DNA from: Trissonchulus latispiculum | Lineage: Eukaryota > Nematoda > Enoplea > Enoplida > Ironidae | DNA length: 64,000 bases | Assembly (NCBI GenBank): GCA_030248195.1 | Contig: JASAND010020355.1 | Coordinates: 62,001 to 126,000, forward strand | Direction: 5' to 3' | Part shown: positions 36,930 through 49,384 of the stretch, piece by piece | How the letters are laid out: each line of letters starts with the position of its first letter | Numbering within the stretch: the stretch's first letter is position 1 | The notes under the pieces: generated by a model | Seen by the model: the letters and a program-made list of their open reading frames with translations, nothing else | What the model was told of the DNA's origin: nothing | Database searches by the model: none | Position numbers and translations under genes: made by a program

Positions 36930-37719
36930 CTAAAAATCCACCTAATTGGACTTGATTGGATACATACAACAATATTAAACATATAGATCTAAGCAAACAT
37001 TTCTTCAGCTAACGTTTCAGAGAGCTCTTTTGTAAAGCACAAAAGATAAACTTTGGCATGAAGTATGGATACACTGCACAGCATTCGGACAGTTGCAAAC
37101 TTCCTTGGCACTGACTTGCAAATTGAAAATTAGTGAATGAAACTTACTTGAGGAAATTACAACTGTAACTAGAGCTCACCGTCAGGTGCAAGAGTTATGT
37201 TCCTTACCATTCCATTTTTGTTATTATTTTGTGGTCAGAATTTCTACAATAGTGTTGTGCGAAGAACATGGGCCGTTGATTTGACAGTAAACTGGCTGTA
37301 AATGACAGTAAACTGGCCGTTTGTCGAATGGCGCTTGCGGAACATTGGCCGTTGGCTGTTCGCACACGTCAACTACCGTGGAAAAAGTTGGTGAAAGTCC
37401 GCACTTTTGTTCTTATTGATGGTTCAAAACTGATGGCAGACAAACAAAGGCAGACGCACACCTGTACGTAAGTTTCACAAAACTTATCTGATTTAGTTCA
37501 AATTTGGCATGGGTGTATTTGAATACATTTCTGATCGATCTGGAGCAAAATTTTAAAATCTTAAAACGTAAAGCACAGGTGAGCGTCTGCCTTAGAATTG
37601 CTCTGATGCATGAGCAAAAGGACAGTGTCTACTTATGAAGGCATTGCACATTGGTACTACATTTGTACCAGCTGTTCTAATGTGACATCACAGTAAGCAT
37701 CGCAACCATAAACACTTAC

Positions 37720-37815
37720 CAGTTTCTTGCCAAAGTTACTTTCCAGCAAACCAGTTTTCCAATAAGGATTCAAACTGCACACCGTTGTTGCAGGAAACTC
37801 ATTATCGTAAATCAT
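37720..37815 (-). CDS. DEG/ENaC post-M1 exon (FPATTVC motif)
   Basis: A 96-base, phase 0-0 exon ending at a GTAAGT donor. It encodes EFPATTVCSLNPYWKTGLLE, the hallmark FPAVTICNLNPF motif of the family that forms the first palm strand after M1. The tandem gene has the same exon (3765-3860) with about 22 of 32 residues identical. This motif alone makes the family assignment secure. Confidence 0.95.
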
Positions 37816-39184
37816 CTATCCATAAAGAATCGCCAATTAAGGGGGGGGGGGCTACGAATTTCACTAAAAGTTTGATGTTGGAAAAGCTAGCTAGTTTTTT
37901 GCCACATAATAGTATTAGACTTAGGGTAAACTAGTTTAAAGTTTGAAAGAATTCCATGCAGCGTAGCGTCCTGTGGAGCCATCGGAAGTTGGTGTTGTCG
38001 GTCCAAAGCTGTCTATGACACGTATACAAACTTCGCCTCGCCCTGATCGCTATGCGCAAGGTACGGTACCCAAATTTTCCAGAAATAGTTCTGACATATA
38101 GTGCCTTGATATCGTGTAAAATAATCCCTAGACCATTATTTTCTGTGCGATACAATAAAAGTGCGAAAAATTGGGTGTTGTAGGTAAATAGGGGTGGAGG
38201 TTAACTAATGTCTAATGAGCTGTGGTTTACCAAATGAACCCAACTTTGCTCTAATTAATACTCCAAGTATCTGTCTTAACTTATGTAAAAATGACCTGAT
38301 TTCGTTAATCCCTGCGTTCGCAGTGCTAGATTACATTATCGATATTGTCGCTGTTATTTGCTGCCCTTTCGAATATGTGAGCCAATTACTCTAAATTACT
38401 GTGGCAGAATCGGCTGAAACTTTGCGCATTACAGGACAGTGAGCGTACCAAGATGTGCAGAAAGCTAGGTCACTAAATCTCGCTTCAATGTTTAGAAATG
38501 CTAGATTGATTTCTCGAAGCATGGGTGGCGATCGCTCTAAAAATCTCTAAGACAGTTGTAAGCGCACACTGAACGAAAGAAGCTTCATATCGAAAAACAA
38601 ATTTCATATTCGGATTCAGCAGGACAAATAACCCCTATACGCAGGTTTTCGGCAAAATCGAAGAAAAAATTCTTTGACCCCATTTTTACTGCGCTTAGCT
38701 AGCTTTTCAAGCCTGAAAATAAGGGTTATTTCTTAACAAAGGTTTGCTATCACACTAACCAGAAAGCCAAAGCCCTCGAAACTTACAGACAGTTTGCCCC
38801 TATTAGAGCCTAATATTTGGTAAAAAAGCTGGGGTAGGCTAGGGGCTGTCAATTTTGTTTAGATCGAAAACGGCGCACGGTCACATCGCAACTTTTTGGT
38901 AATTTTCAAAATTTGAGCTGTCATAGCTGACGAAGGAAGCAACGCTCGAAAGCCGGAATACATATAATATTATGCAATAGTAACAGTTAACATTTATGGC
39001 TGAAAGTTTCAGAATTGGTCAAACCGTTAATCCACCAGAGCGGAAAAAACCTTATTGAGAAATCCCATTTTTCGTACCAAAATTTGTAGTTTGGCGTCCT
39101 GCCAAAAACAGTGTAGGTGAGATATATTATTGCCCACTCTAAACTTTTTTACTTGATATGTTGGCTAACGTTTGGGGAAAAGCA

Positions 39185-39800
39185 GGGGCCAATTTCATAA
39201 AAATTCGCAAGTTGCGGATTCCGCAACTCGCAGCTGCAAGTTGCGGATTTGCAAGTTGCATGTGTTTCATAAAGTGTCAAGTGCGGAATCCGCACTTGCA
39301 CTTGAATTGCGAGTCCAGCGGGTTGCAAGCTGCAAGTTCGCTTGAACACAAGCAGCAAGTAAGTGTTTCATAAAACCCGCTGGAACACGCACTTGCAACT
39401 TGCAACTGCGAGTAAAGTCGTCTAGTAGATTTTAACTAGACGATTTTCAAAAAATTCACATATCTCCTTTAGTTTTCGGCAGTTTTTAACAAAATTTAAT
39501 AAGTAACTGCATTGACATGTTTTGCATACTTCGTTAAAATTCCATTAAATTTGAAGTCATTTTGAAAAAGTTATGATTTTTTAAATAATTATAGTCAATT
39601 TTGGTTCTACTCGCACTTGCAATGCAAGTACTCGCACTTGCGTTGCAAGTGGGTCAAGTTCCGCAACTTGCTTAGCTAATTTCCGCAAGTTTGCGGAAAA
39701 GTTTTATGAAACACTTGTAATCCGCACTTGCGTTTCAAGTGCGAGTACTCGCAAACTCGCACTTGCAAATCCGCAAGTTTATATGAAATTGGCCCCAGGT
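39185..39800. repeat. Foldback element built from CGCAACTTGCAAG words
   Basis: Left end GGCCAATTTCATAAAAATTC and right end TATATGAAATTGGCCCC are inverted copies. The arms are filled with CACTTGCAAG, GTTGCGGA and TGCGAGTA words, each also followed by TTTCATAAA. The centre (about 39420-39600) is AT-rich. It lies in the intron between the M1 and post-M1 exons. Confidence 0.75.
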
Positions 39801-40373
39801 CTCTTCGACGATGTCGTGCCAACCCGTTCGTAGCCCCCCCCCTCAATAACTCAATCGTACTGACATTAGAGACTCTGCCATGAATTATGATTTGATTCAA
39901 CACCTTGTGCTGGATGTAAGTGGAACTGCGTCTGGGTACTTTTGAGAGGTTGAATGCGCTACACGGGGATTTTGAACAGCTGAGAAAGCGTAGCATGAAC
40001 ACTAATAGTAAACTGGCACTTGCATATAAGTACGAATAATTCAAATATTTGTTTACCGAATTATTTTTAACTACTAATAATAAACTTTTATAGATCATCA
40101 TTTCGTTCATAATCCCTTTTGTTCCTTCATAATCCTTTCATAATCCTATAAATAGTATTTCTTAATTTATCAACTACTAAACAAAAAAGCAGAAAAATAG
40201 ATATATAGATATTCATAGTGGCAATAGCGGAAATTTGGCTATGTAACCTATATCTCGAAGACGAATACAGGAATAGTTGCATGTCTATTTAAAGCTTAAT
40301 TTTTATTTCCATGTCAAGATCAAGAAACTGTCGAATTTTTACAGTGGGAAGTCTACAGTTGACATAAACGTAC

Positions 40374-40520
40374 CTCTGTTTCTACTGTAACAGGAAATTT
40401 GAAGTAGGATGAAATTTCCCAGCTTACACAAAAACATATAACTGCGGTGGTAATGCACAAAGACAATACTCCAATCCATTTCATAAAGTGGTGTGAGGCA
40501 ACAAGATGTACAGGATGAAG
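40374..40520 (-). CDS. DEG/ENaC first transmembrane helix (M1) exon
   Basis: A 147-base, phase 0-0 exon between TTATTATTGCAG and GTACGT. It begins LHPVHLVASHHFMKWIGV, continues through the hydrophobic M1 stretch (LSLCITTAVICFCVSW) and ends EISSYFKFPVTVETE, the usual Y-x-x-Y/FP-V-T end of M1. The His-Gly gating motif expected just before M1 is His-Pro here. The tandem gene has an exon of identical length and phase at 4172-4318, with His-Pro as well. Confidence 0.9.
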
Positions 40521-40630
40521 CTGCAATAATAAAACACAGTGTAAACAGTATGCGAGTTTTGTCTAAGGTCGTATAGATTCAGTTCAGTCATATCTTCGTT
40601 CGGAAACATTGAAGCTGTGCTAGATCTTAC

Positions 40631-40743
40631 GCAAATGAGAGTTTGTTTTTCTTCATTGAATAATGTTCTGCTTGGCATTAGTTCTTGAAAAGCCCTGAGT
40701 TCTTGAGTTCTGCAGATGTTCTTGATATTGCAACCCAGAGATT
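40631..40743 (-). CDS. Channel N-terminal cytoplasmic exon (c)
   Basis: Acceptor TTGGCAG, donor GTAAGA, phase 1 in and 0 out. It encodes SLGCNIKNICRTQELRAF and ends NEEKQTLIC, directly before the M1 exon. In DEG/ENaC proteins the segment here forms the short re-entrant and gating region. The acceptor has a weak pyrimidine tract, so the exact left edge may differ. Confidence 0.6.
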
Positions 40744-40847
40744 CTGCCAACTATTGTCGATTTGGATCTCTGCATATGGCCTAGTTATATATAGATATAT
40801 CTAGACATAAAAAATATGTAGGCATATCGAAAAAAGATAGAACCTAC

Positions 40848-40951
40848 CGACAGGACGGATATTCCATCTGGCTTGATGTTTAGCATTCTTAAGATGCAAT
40901 TTCAGTCGATAGTCCCGTTGGCTACAGGCACATTCGTTTTCATCTAACTCC
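40848..40951 (-). CDS. Channel N-terminal cytoplasmic exon (b)
   Basis: Acceptor AATGTTGCAG, donor GTAGGT, phase 2 in and 1 out. It encodes ELDENECACSQRDYRLKLHL and ends KHQARWNIRPV. The composition is charged, with no membrane stretch, as expected for the intracellular N-terminus of a DEG/ENaC subunit. I recognise no motif in it. Confidence 0.65.
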
Positions 40952-41448
40952 CTGCAACATTATAAACTTTCATTACTAACAAGTAGTTAAAGATGGATGG
41001 ACTAGTTTAAGCAACATGGTTGTTTAAGCAAGACCAGAACAGCTAAGCGAAACGTCTGTATTGTTATTGTTGCTTAAAGATTGTGCTACTGACTGAGCAA
41101 GCTTGATATAGCTTCAAAGTAATTAATTAGAGATATGTTCAGTCTAATTAATTAGGTAAGGGACATTGTAAGAGGCATTAGGGAATAGACATAATTTCGG
41201 AGTAAATGATATTAGCAAAAGCTTTTTAAGGTGGTGGTATCGGTTTCGTTTTTTGGTTGGTAACTTCCGAGAAAAGTACTCCAAGCTGTAAGAAACTTTC
41301 AGCATACACCTCTTCGGTGTTTCTGAACACATTAGAACCAATCCCGGCAACTTTGTCTGAAAATTCGAAAATTTTTGACTTAAGCCGAAAAAGCCTCACA
41401 GAGTTATATTGTCAATCGTAGAGCTCGTCAAACTGTACAACTTGGCTC

Positions 41449-41757
41449 TTGGATCATTTTTCTATTTTCAAATTTCCGACAGAACAGGAGATTCAAGATC
41501 TTTTAAGTAAAAACCAGTTGATTTCCGAACTTCCCGATTTTTGCCAACTGCTGCAGCATACAGCAAAAACATTCGGGAAAGCTGTATCCAAATTAGAAAC
41601 TGTCATGAAGCACATGTTTTGTACAAAGGATCGTTTGAACCAGCCACGTTTATTTCAAAAGGTCCAATTTTTCAGAATTTGCTTGCAGTTTGCTTTGAAC
41701 AAGGATTTCTCCGAACTACCTCAATCAAACGTCAACCTGTTTCACATAAGCTTATGA
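41449..41757 (+). other. Unassigned 102-codon open frame on the plus strand
   Basis: Encodes an acidic, helical-looking peptide (FPTEQEIQDLLSKNQLISEL, then KTFGKAVSKLETVMKH). It lies in the intron between 41826 and 40951, next to the left end of a TTAA-type element at 41226, so it may be transposon-derived. No family recognised. Confidence 0.2.
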
Positions 41758-41825
41758 TGCACTGTTGCGTTGAAACATTAAAGCGTGTCTTATTATGAAA
41801 TGTCTAAAATAATGAAAATACTTAC

Positions 41826-41931
41826 TTTTTGATAAATTTCTCTGTTGGTTGGTAACTTCTGGTCAAGAGCAGAGTTTGATCAATTTGCACAGATTTGTTT
41901 AAAAGCAGAACGTAGTCATCTGTGTAAGTCT
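41826..41931 (-). CDS. Channel N-terminal cytoplasmic exon (a)
   Basis: Acceptor CTTTCTACAG, donor GTAAGT, phase 1 in and 2 out. It encodes TYTDDYVLLLNKSVQIDQ and continues to KFIKK. There is no recognisable domain and no membrane segment. Its phase matches the next exon, and by position it is the cytoplasmic region before M1. It has no ATG in frame at its start, so at least one exon lies upstream. Confidence 0.6.
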
Positions 41932-42638
41932 CTGTAGAAAGTGATTACACAATGATTGAATGCGTCACTAGAATGTCCTCATTTCAAGCTGAGCCTTGAG
42001 CAAATTTAAAAATAACGGCGGTAAACGTTACCACCATTTTACAGCAGTTTGGTCAAAAATCAATAGGCACGAATCACATACATAATCTCCCATATGTTCT
42101 AAAAAATAGTGTATTTCAGAGTTCGGAATCAATTCATGACATGTATTCTTGTTCAAAAGTTGGATTACTTTGAAAGTACAATGGACCATGTTCAATGATC
42201 ATCATCAAGTTCAAGGTCATGTGGACACTGGAAACCCTGACACAAGTCGGATACTCCAAACGAAAGCCTATGCTAATGTATTATTTTAGTGCACAATAGG
42301 CTCAAGACTAGCCACCCAGTTTTTCACAAAACTTTAGTGATACACCGTCCACAGTTTACAGCACTGCTCTGTATAAAGTTTACACCGTACACTTATACAG
42401 ACAGCATTTTAAACGTTCTGCTAGAAAACGTGTTTGCGATCTCAGTAGTATTAACTACCGGCAAACTGTCCGGTATTTACCGGTAATTAAAAGGCGAAAC
42501 GACTGCAGGTAAAGACCTAGGGTGCAACCTACAGTGAAAATAGAACCCTACCTAAATATCCAAACCTGTCCTAATTAAAGGAAGTAGACATCATTGATTT
42601 AATGTAGTAACTTACAGATGATTTATTGTAGAATTTAC

Positions 42639-42683
42639 CAATAAAGGACACACAGCAAATGCAGGTAATAATACACAGAAATA
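42639..42683 (-). CDS. Candidate membrane-segment exon between TSP1 and the channel
   Basis: After a GGGCTTAG acceptor the phase-1 frame reads FLCIITCICCVSFI, a hydrophobic run that could be a short transmembrane helix. With donor GTAAAT at 42638 the exon is 1-1 and would join TSP1 to the next channel exon in frame. A better-looking donor (GTAAGT, exon to 42616) leaves phase 0 and does not fit. Such a segment is needed if the signal-peptide module and the channel are one protein. It is a speculative call. Confidence 0.25.
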
Positions 42684-42845
42684 CTAAGCCCGCAGGCGAC
42701 CACTCACGTCGTAAGAACAATACACACTGATTACATAAGACAAATCACTGTCTAGACAGGTTTGATGACTCATCAGCGAAGCCAAAGTTAACACACAGTA
42801 GGATTGAAGAAATCACTAAAAAGGATTGTGAAATACACTTCGCGT

Positions 42846-45332
42846 AGCGAGTATTTAACATTATCCCCTGGCGAAAGATTTTAGCGCCTGATAAAATTTC
42901 CAAGGTAAAAGAGAGATGCTACCATAAATGCTGATAATTTTAAGATGGTAAAATTTAAGAGAAAGGTACTTTCAAGACAAAAAGACAACATGGGCGACCA
43001 GTAAGCAACCATAGGAAGTCCTGGCGCATTTACTACCCATGATAACAAAAAGAACTTCAAATAGTAAACCAAGTAGTTTACCAAAGAATAAAAGTTTTCA
43101 GAAAAGAGATAATAGAAAAGTGGTAGTTAATAGTAATTCAGTAGTAGAGACTAAGAACCAAAAATAGGGGATTGTACTTCAATATTAAGACAAAGTTGAT
43201 AGCATTTTAAAGCGAAGTAGTATTTCAATTTAGAGAATAGAGAAAAGAGAAAGAATCGAAAGAAAATAATCGAGTAACGAACCCACAAATGAAAAAAAGT
43301 ACCCTTTAGCCACTATGAATAAAAAACCACAACAATCACACAAAATCCCACAGTTACACACAAAACCAAACACACTTACAATTACAAGTATAGAGCGCGC
43401 GCAATACAGTAAATAACTGACTTTACAGTGAGTAAATACTACATTTATAACTATACAGCTGTTCAAAAGAATAACATATTACAAAAGTACTACAGTTCAA
43501 CAAAATTATCCTATACATCAGTAGCAAAAGATTATCATACTACAGCTATTCTTTACAACAGTACAAAAAGAATAAGATATAACACATACAACATACTGTT
43601 AAATGGATTTTACACATGGCATTAAACTGCACATTTATAAAATAACATATAGCTTAAAGCTAACAGTTCAAAAGATTAATATAGGACATAAAGAATACAG
43701 GATTAGACTAAGAACAACAAAAGTACAGACTAAGAGTCAATGCTCAGGAATAACAGAAATACAGTGAAAATATAGAGAAATATAGAGAAGGAGCAGAAAC
43801 TACCATGTACAGTGCTTTCCGTCCTAACTCAACTCTTGGGCCTAACTTAAATATCAGAAAGCAAAGAAGTAAATGGTAATTTAAAAAGAACAATAGAAAC
43901 AAGAAATAAATTTCACAAAAGTCCTAAACTAAACCAAACCTAACTCAAAAACGAAAAGCAAACCAATTTTCTTTACGCGAAAAATAAAGAATTTTCAAAA
44001 GTTCCTAACTCAAACCACACAAAAGATAACACACAAACAACTATCTATCTATACTATGACATCCTATCCCCCGGCGAAAAGAATGAGTGCCTACGAATTC
44101 CAACAAACCAACAAATAACCCGACTGAAACAAAGTAATTAAAAAAATACTAGTACAGAAAAATCACAACAAAATTCACAACAAAGAAAATCCCTAGCTAA
44201 ACACAACAAACAAACAATGGAATGACAGAAAAGAGAAATAATTAATATAAGGCAAAAATTAAAGACACATATTTAAAGACAAAAATTAAAGTACATATAA
44301 AAAGACTAACAAACAGACTAAATTCAAAATTCTAAGTTCAAAAGTTCAGATTGGTCTTCATTATATATGGCAGTTACAGGGTAGAGGCACTAATTTTATG
44401 GCAGGGGACTCATCGGTAGGATGTTGATTGAGCAATAAAGCACCGTTGAAAGCACCAAAAGAGAGCTGTTAAGCTGAAAAAGAAAGGGAATTAGACATAC
44501 AAAGATAGCCTAAAAAATTTTCAAAATTGAGCTTCATTAAAGAATAAGCTAATAGCAAAAGTGAAAAGATAGAAAGATAGAAAAGAGAAAGATAGGAAAG
44601 AGTTTTCAAAGGATTTACAAAAATCATCTTTTTACAAAATGACTAAAGCTTCACTCCAAAGATTAAAAAAGTCTACTTAAGTACAAAACACATAATTACA
44701 CTCAGTATACCATGCTTCTCCGAGCCTTAAAGTCTAAGTTCAAAATTGAAAAAGAAAAGAAATGTACACAGATAAGAGCTAAGATGTATAGTAGCACACC
44801 CTTGAAATGGCAAATCAGCTGAATTTAAGATAAAGATTAAAGAATAAAATATAAGAAACTACAACTAGATACTAAGTGACTAAATAGCGAAAATACAAAG
44901 CAATATAACTAACTATCTGTACACAAAAAAACCACAAAAACAAAAACAAAAGTAACGATATAGTTCCAAGATTTCAAACTAGATAAATTCACCAAAACGA
45001 ATAGCTTCCGATTAGCTTGCCCTTCAAAATAAACAATAGAACATAATCAATAAAGCTGTTCTATCTAAACCCTAAACTACTAAGTGCTGGCATCACATAT
45101 TTTACGGTCTTTCGTTTATCATTAATAGACCTCTTTTGCCTCTTTTCGATGCCCTTTATGTTTTGCACTTTTACAGCTTTCAGGATATGGGCTAAGCTGT
45201 CACACATAATAATGAGATTCACAAAACAACAAACAAAAATACAAAAATGAAGTAGATTATGCATAGAATGCCTTAAGATTAATGCAAGAAAAATACCAGT
45301 TAACGAACAAAATAAAAAGCGAGTATTTAACA
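42846..45332. repeat. A-rich block between 15-base direct repeats
   Basis: AGCGAGTATTTAACA occurs perfectly at 42846-42860 and 45318-45332. Between them is about 2.46 kb of DNA unusually rich in A on this strand and poor in G, with an internal repeat ATCCCCTGGCGAAAG (42862) and ATCCCCCGGCGAAAA (44068). No reading frame of note. It could be an old retroelement insertion with its target duplication, but no domain confirms it. Confidence 0.4.
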
Positions 45333-45434
45333 GTAGCCATCGATTTGACTATATTTCGAATAATTCTAATACTGGCATCTTCAAGCATAGCCATCAACGG
45401 AATCGCCACAACTGACGTCCTCAATCATGAACAT

Positions 45435-45855
45435 AGGTTAACGCGGGGGGGTCTGGAGGGTCCAAGCCCCCCCCCCAACCCGGACAAGGTACAAGCCCTG
45501 TCGCCGTAGGGGACAAGGGGTAACGAAAAAATGGCCAAGGGATAACCAAACATAACCGGAAAAAAGTTTTTACAGTAAAATTTTCAAAAATCTCCGGCTT
45601 CGCCGGAATTTTTTAGATAAAATGCTTAATTTTTCGGGAAAATCGGGCAAACTTTTGAAATTTTTTCCAAAAAATGAAGATTTTTTGCAAATTTTGATAA
45701 AAAATTGCAAATTTTAATAAAATTAGCGTTAATTTTTCTAAAAATTTTACAAATTTATTCTTGAGGTACAAGCCCCCCTGAAAATTTTTGTTCGAGGTAC
45801 AAGCCCCCTCAAAATTTTTTGAGGACAAGCCCCCCCCAGGACCCGACCCTATGTT
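45435..45855 (-). repeat. 410-base dispersed repeat, copy 2
   Basis: Inverted copy of 32486-32900, starting CATAGGTTAACGCGGGGGGG and ending CCCAGGACCCGACCC. The G/C-rich ends and AT-rich middle are the same in both. Confidence 0.8.
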
Positions 45856-46309
45856 ACTGTATGATCATGAAGCATTAGCTTTGACCAAATTATGAGTCGA
45901 ACGTGGATATATAAGTCTGTTAATTTTGGAGATGTTGAGAAAATCAGCAAAAGAGTGTGAGAGACTTGTGTGGAATGGTGTAAAATTGCAAAATATTTAA
46001 CTGTCGACACTCTCACAGGAGAATCTTTAGTCGACCAATATCCCATTCTGATTTCAACTATATTGGGTAGCATCAAGGGACTTCGAAATCGAATTCAGCT
46101 TAAATCAAATACTAGCGACTGCGAGAGAGTGTTGCCCACCTGCATTTTCTGTTTAAGCCAGAACTTTATTTCCTGAAGCTTTGTTAGACATTAGTTTCTA
46201 AAATAGGTTCCTCTGCAAGTCGCTTTGTTTCATTTGAATACAATAATGACAGCCAGGATCCAGCAATTTTTCTTTTTTAGACCCATTTTGCTGCATCAAC
46301 GCATATCGA

Positions 46310-46990
46310 GTACTTTTATAGCAAACACCGGGTCAAAACACAATTCCCGTGCATTTTCAAGCCTTGTTTCTATAACAACTTTTTATTAACTCGTTGACAC
46401 CTTTCAATTGATACCGGTGCGAGGTCGATCCAAAAACTTTCAATTTCGACCCATTTTTACCGATTTTGGACATTGTTGGCATTTTTGTGGCCCCGTCACT
46501 CATTTCTGCTACACTTTGACGCTTTGGACTTATTACAACGTTTTATCTACGTAACTAGAGCTTTCAAATGATACCCATATTGGGGGGTTTCCGTTACTTT
46601 TAATTTTGATCATTTGCAGCATCACCGTATCGAGTAATTGTAAATAGCGCAGCACTATGGTACCCAGGTGTTTGGAGGGTCTTCCCACATTGGGTGCCAC
46701 CATACATGCAAAATTTCAGGTAAGCTAGTTGACTGCACCTTGAGATATAAGCGGAAAATCCCTTCAAATGGCCGTTTAGGCCGTTTTTGGCCATTTTTGA
46801 CCGTTGACCTTGTAACTCAAAATGAGTGCATTTTCAGACCTAGGTTCTATTACAACTTTTTCATTTCTCATCAAGAGCTATCGAATGATACCAAATTTAG
46901 GCCATTTGAACAACTTTTTCATTTTTGGGTTTGCAGCATCAGCGTATCGAGTACTTTTACCCTGAGTCGTACGGGGTCACCCATCACGCA
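46310..46990. repeat. Tandem ATGATACC-type units
   Basis: Three units of about 220-270 bases, each with TCTAT-ACAACTTTT, AAGAGCTATCGAATGATACC (or a close variant) and GCAGCATCACCGTATCGAGT. The GAATGATACC core and spacing resemble the array at 56170-56960, but the unit ends differ. Confidence 0.5.
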
Positions 46991-48584
46991 TGCAAACCTC
47001 CCATAACCTTGTACAAAAGTCTACTGAATACGAGTAACGATGAGCAAATATCAGAATAATAAACAAAGAACCCAACAATAAAAACTAGACAACCCACTGC
47101 CAAGAACCTACCCAAAACCGGGCCCCCAACCGACGTCACCCAAAGAGAAACTATACACTTCCACCAACCTAAAGGAAAAATCAACAACTGACCACGCTTT
47201 CGACTAAAACAATATTCAATGAGAATTATGCAAATTATGTTATACAAATGAGTTTGTTGCGCTGACGCGCATTTCATCTAAAATGTATCAGCCATTAGAT
47301 AATATCCCACAACACCTTTTAAGCATTAGGAATGGTAACTGTTTTCAGTAACGCTGGCCGACGGCCGCATAACCAAAAGTAATTGTATCATTAAGTCCGA
47401 CAAACTTCCTTAAATTCTCCAAAAAATGGCAAAACTTTTCCGAGCTCGGCCGGCTAGGCCTGGTCGGCTGAGCCCCAAAAGTGGTCTGGCAACAACTCTA
47501 GTTCGAAGCACCTCACCCCAACACAAACCCGCATACAAAATCTTAGCTAAGGTTTGAGATAGAGTGGGGCATTAATCTGGAGAAGAGTAAAGAAAGAAAA
47601 AAACAGGGATGACCAAATGAAAGGGCTGCCTCTTTTGGCAAAAAGGCGGCAACACAAAGTTGTATTATGCACTCTTGGTATCAAATAGTCCGTAGACCCG
47701 TTTTGACCGCACCTTTTGATTTTGTGATCGAATTCGGTTGAAAGCGACAGTTGATCTCGATGAGTGAGAATCCGAACTATTTCAAATTTGCGATTCCGTT
47801 CTCAATCAAGATTAACAAGTTACCCCTTTAAAAGGGAATGATACCACCATATTGCTTGAAAATTAGTTTGCTTAATTTTAGTTTGTTCTTCATATTGCGT
47901 ACTTTTTGTTTTTCTGTTTATTCTTTACCATCTGAGAACCCTTTGCAGATTGAGAAAACATACAGGCTAGTATTGTGCAACATTACAGCAATTTGGATAG
48001 ATGTGATTCATTTGGATGTGATTCATTTGGATAGATGTGATAAACTTCTTCACATACATTTCGCTTCAGATGCATCGCTTCTTAGACAAAAGTGTGTCGA
48101 CAAAAGAAGCGACAACGAAAAAATCAATATTTTTCACCAAAGGCAATCTCAAGAGACCCCACGGCTCGAGTCGGGCTAAAAATAAAGCTCGGGCCAGGCT
48201 CGGGCCGTCCGCTTCGTTCAAAACTCGGGCCGAGCCGATGTCGGGCCGGTCCGAGCCCGAAGCCCGCTTCACGGCCCTGTCACACCTACCACAGGATGCC
48301 ATGTCACACACAATTTTATACCAAATATGTAAATTATAGCAAAGACTAAGACATGAAAGTATCATTCTTAAATGTAGCTACACTTTAGTAATGATCAAAT
48401 GTTTTCTTCTTTCTCCAAGACAACTTAGGATTCTTGCGTCCGCATGCTAAAAATAAAAACTGCCGTTTTTGCGTGCGCTCGGGAATCTGCACATTTTTCT
48501 GATTTAATTTCATTTCATTTTCGTTTCATTTCATTTGATAAAATTTCCGAACATATAATAGTCTCCTATCACTGTCAGAAAGTT

Positions 48585-48775
48585 GTTAACTCTCTGAGGG
48601 CATTTCCGCGCGCGAGCTAACAGAGTAGTGTTAAAATTTTTAACTCGTTTATTACCCTGCTAGCGAGTTAAAATGAACTGTTTAACTCCTTTAACCTTCT
48701 GTGTGAAAAGGATTGAGTTAATTTTAAGTCTTTTAACTCGTTTAACTAGCTGCACGAAAAGGCCCTAAGATTCTA
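48585..48775. repeat. Short foldback built from TTTAACTCG words
   Basis: AACTCTCTGAGGGC on the left and GCACGAAAAGGCCCT on the right, with words TTAACTCGTTTA, GAGTTAAAA and GCGAGTT between. Similar in design to the other word-repeat foldbacks, but only about 190 bases. Confidence 0.5.
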
Positions 48776-49384
48776 AACTCTGATGGAACCAAACAACATA
48801 AATTTTTGTCAGATTTGTGGATACGATTCTGAAATTCTCAACTAAAGTCTTCAAACTTATTGCATCAAGCGAAACTTAAACTTGGTTAGAATACGTCAGT
48901 ATTCTAAATAAACGTTAATGATGTCATGAAAAATTTGGTCTCTCCTGAAATATTTGTTTCCCTGATAGCTAACATTTTGTAGAAATTACCGACCTTGTTT
49001 TAGTTTCGGCAAAAGCAAACTCTCAATGTCGATTAATTTGATGTATGATAACGTGGTAATTATGGTAACGTAAGAGGTAGTTACCACCTTCTTACCTTTA
49101 TCATGGAATTACAAATTGTCGGCAAAATAAGTCATGCGACATATCAAAAGCTTTTGATGAGTAGAATTTGATGATGCTAAAATTATGACAACTCGTTACA
49201 TTTTTGGAATCGGGAACAACAAATCATTTTTCGGCAAATAACATTAACCAGTTTAATGTTTGGCATAACTTTAATAGCTATACGTACACGATCGAATTCA
49301 TTTCATGAAGCGCTTTCAGCTGATATGCCACTGCCACATGATAATTTTGGTTTAAACTTTAAAATTTTTTATATTAACTTCAAG

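Noticed and set aside
40744..40750. Apparent start of the channel at 40750.
   Set aside because: The codon there is TTG directly after an in-frame stop; the exon continues into upstream exons by phase, so it is not a start.
46984..47277. Hydrophobic minus-strand frame with a plausible 1-1 exon (WWKCIVSLWVTSVGGPVL), considered as the missing membrane segment.
   Set aside because: It has polar breaks, no homology, and adjoins a dispersed repeat; the 42.6-kb candidate is a little better, though also weak.
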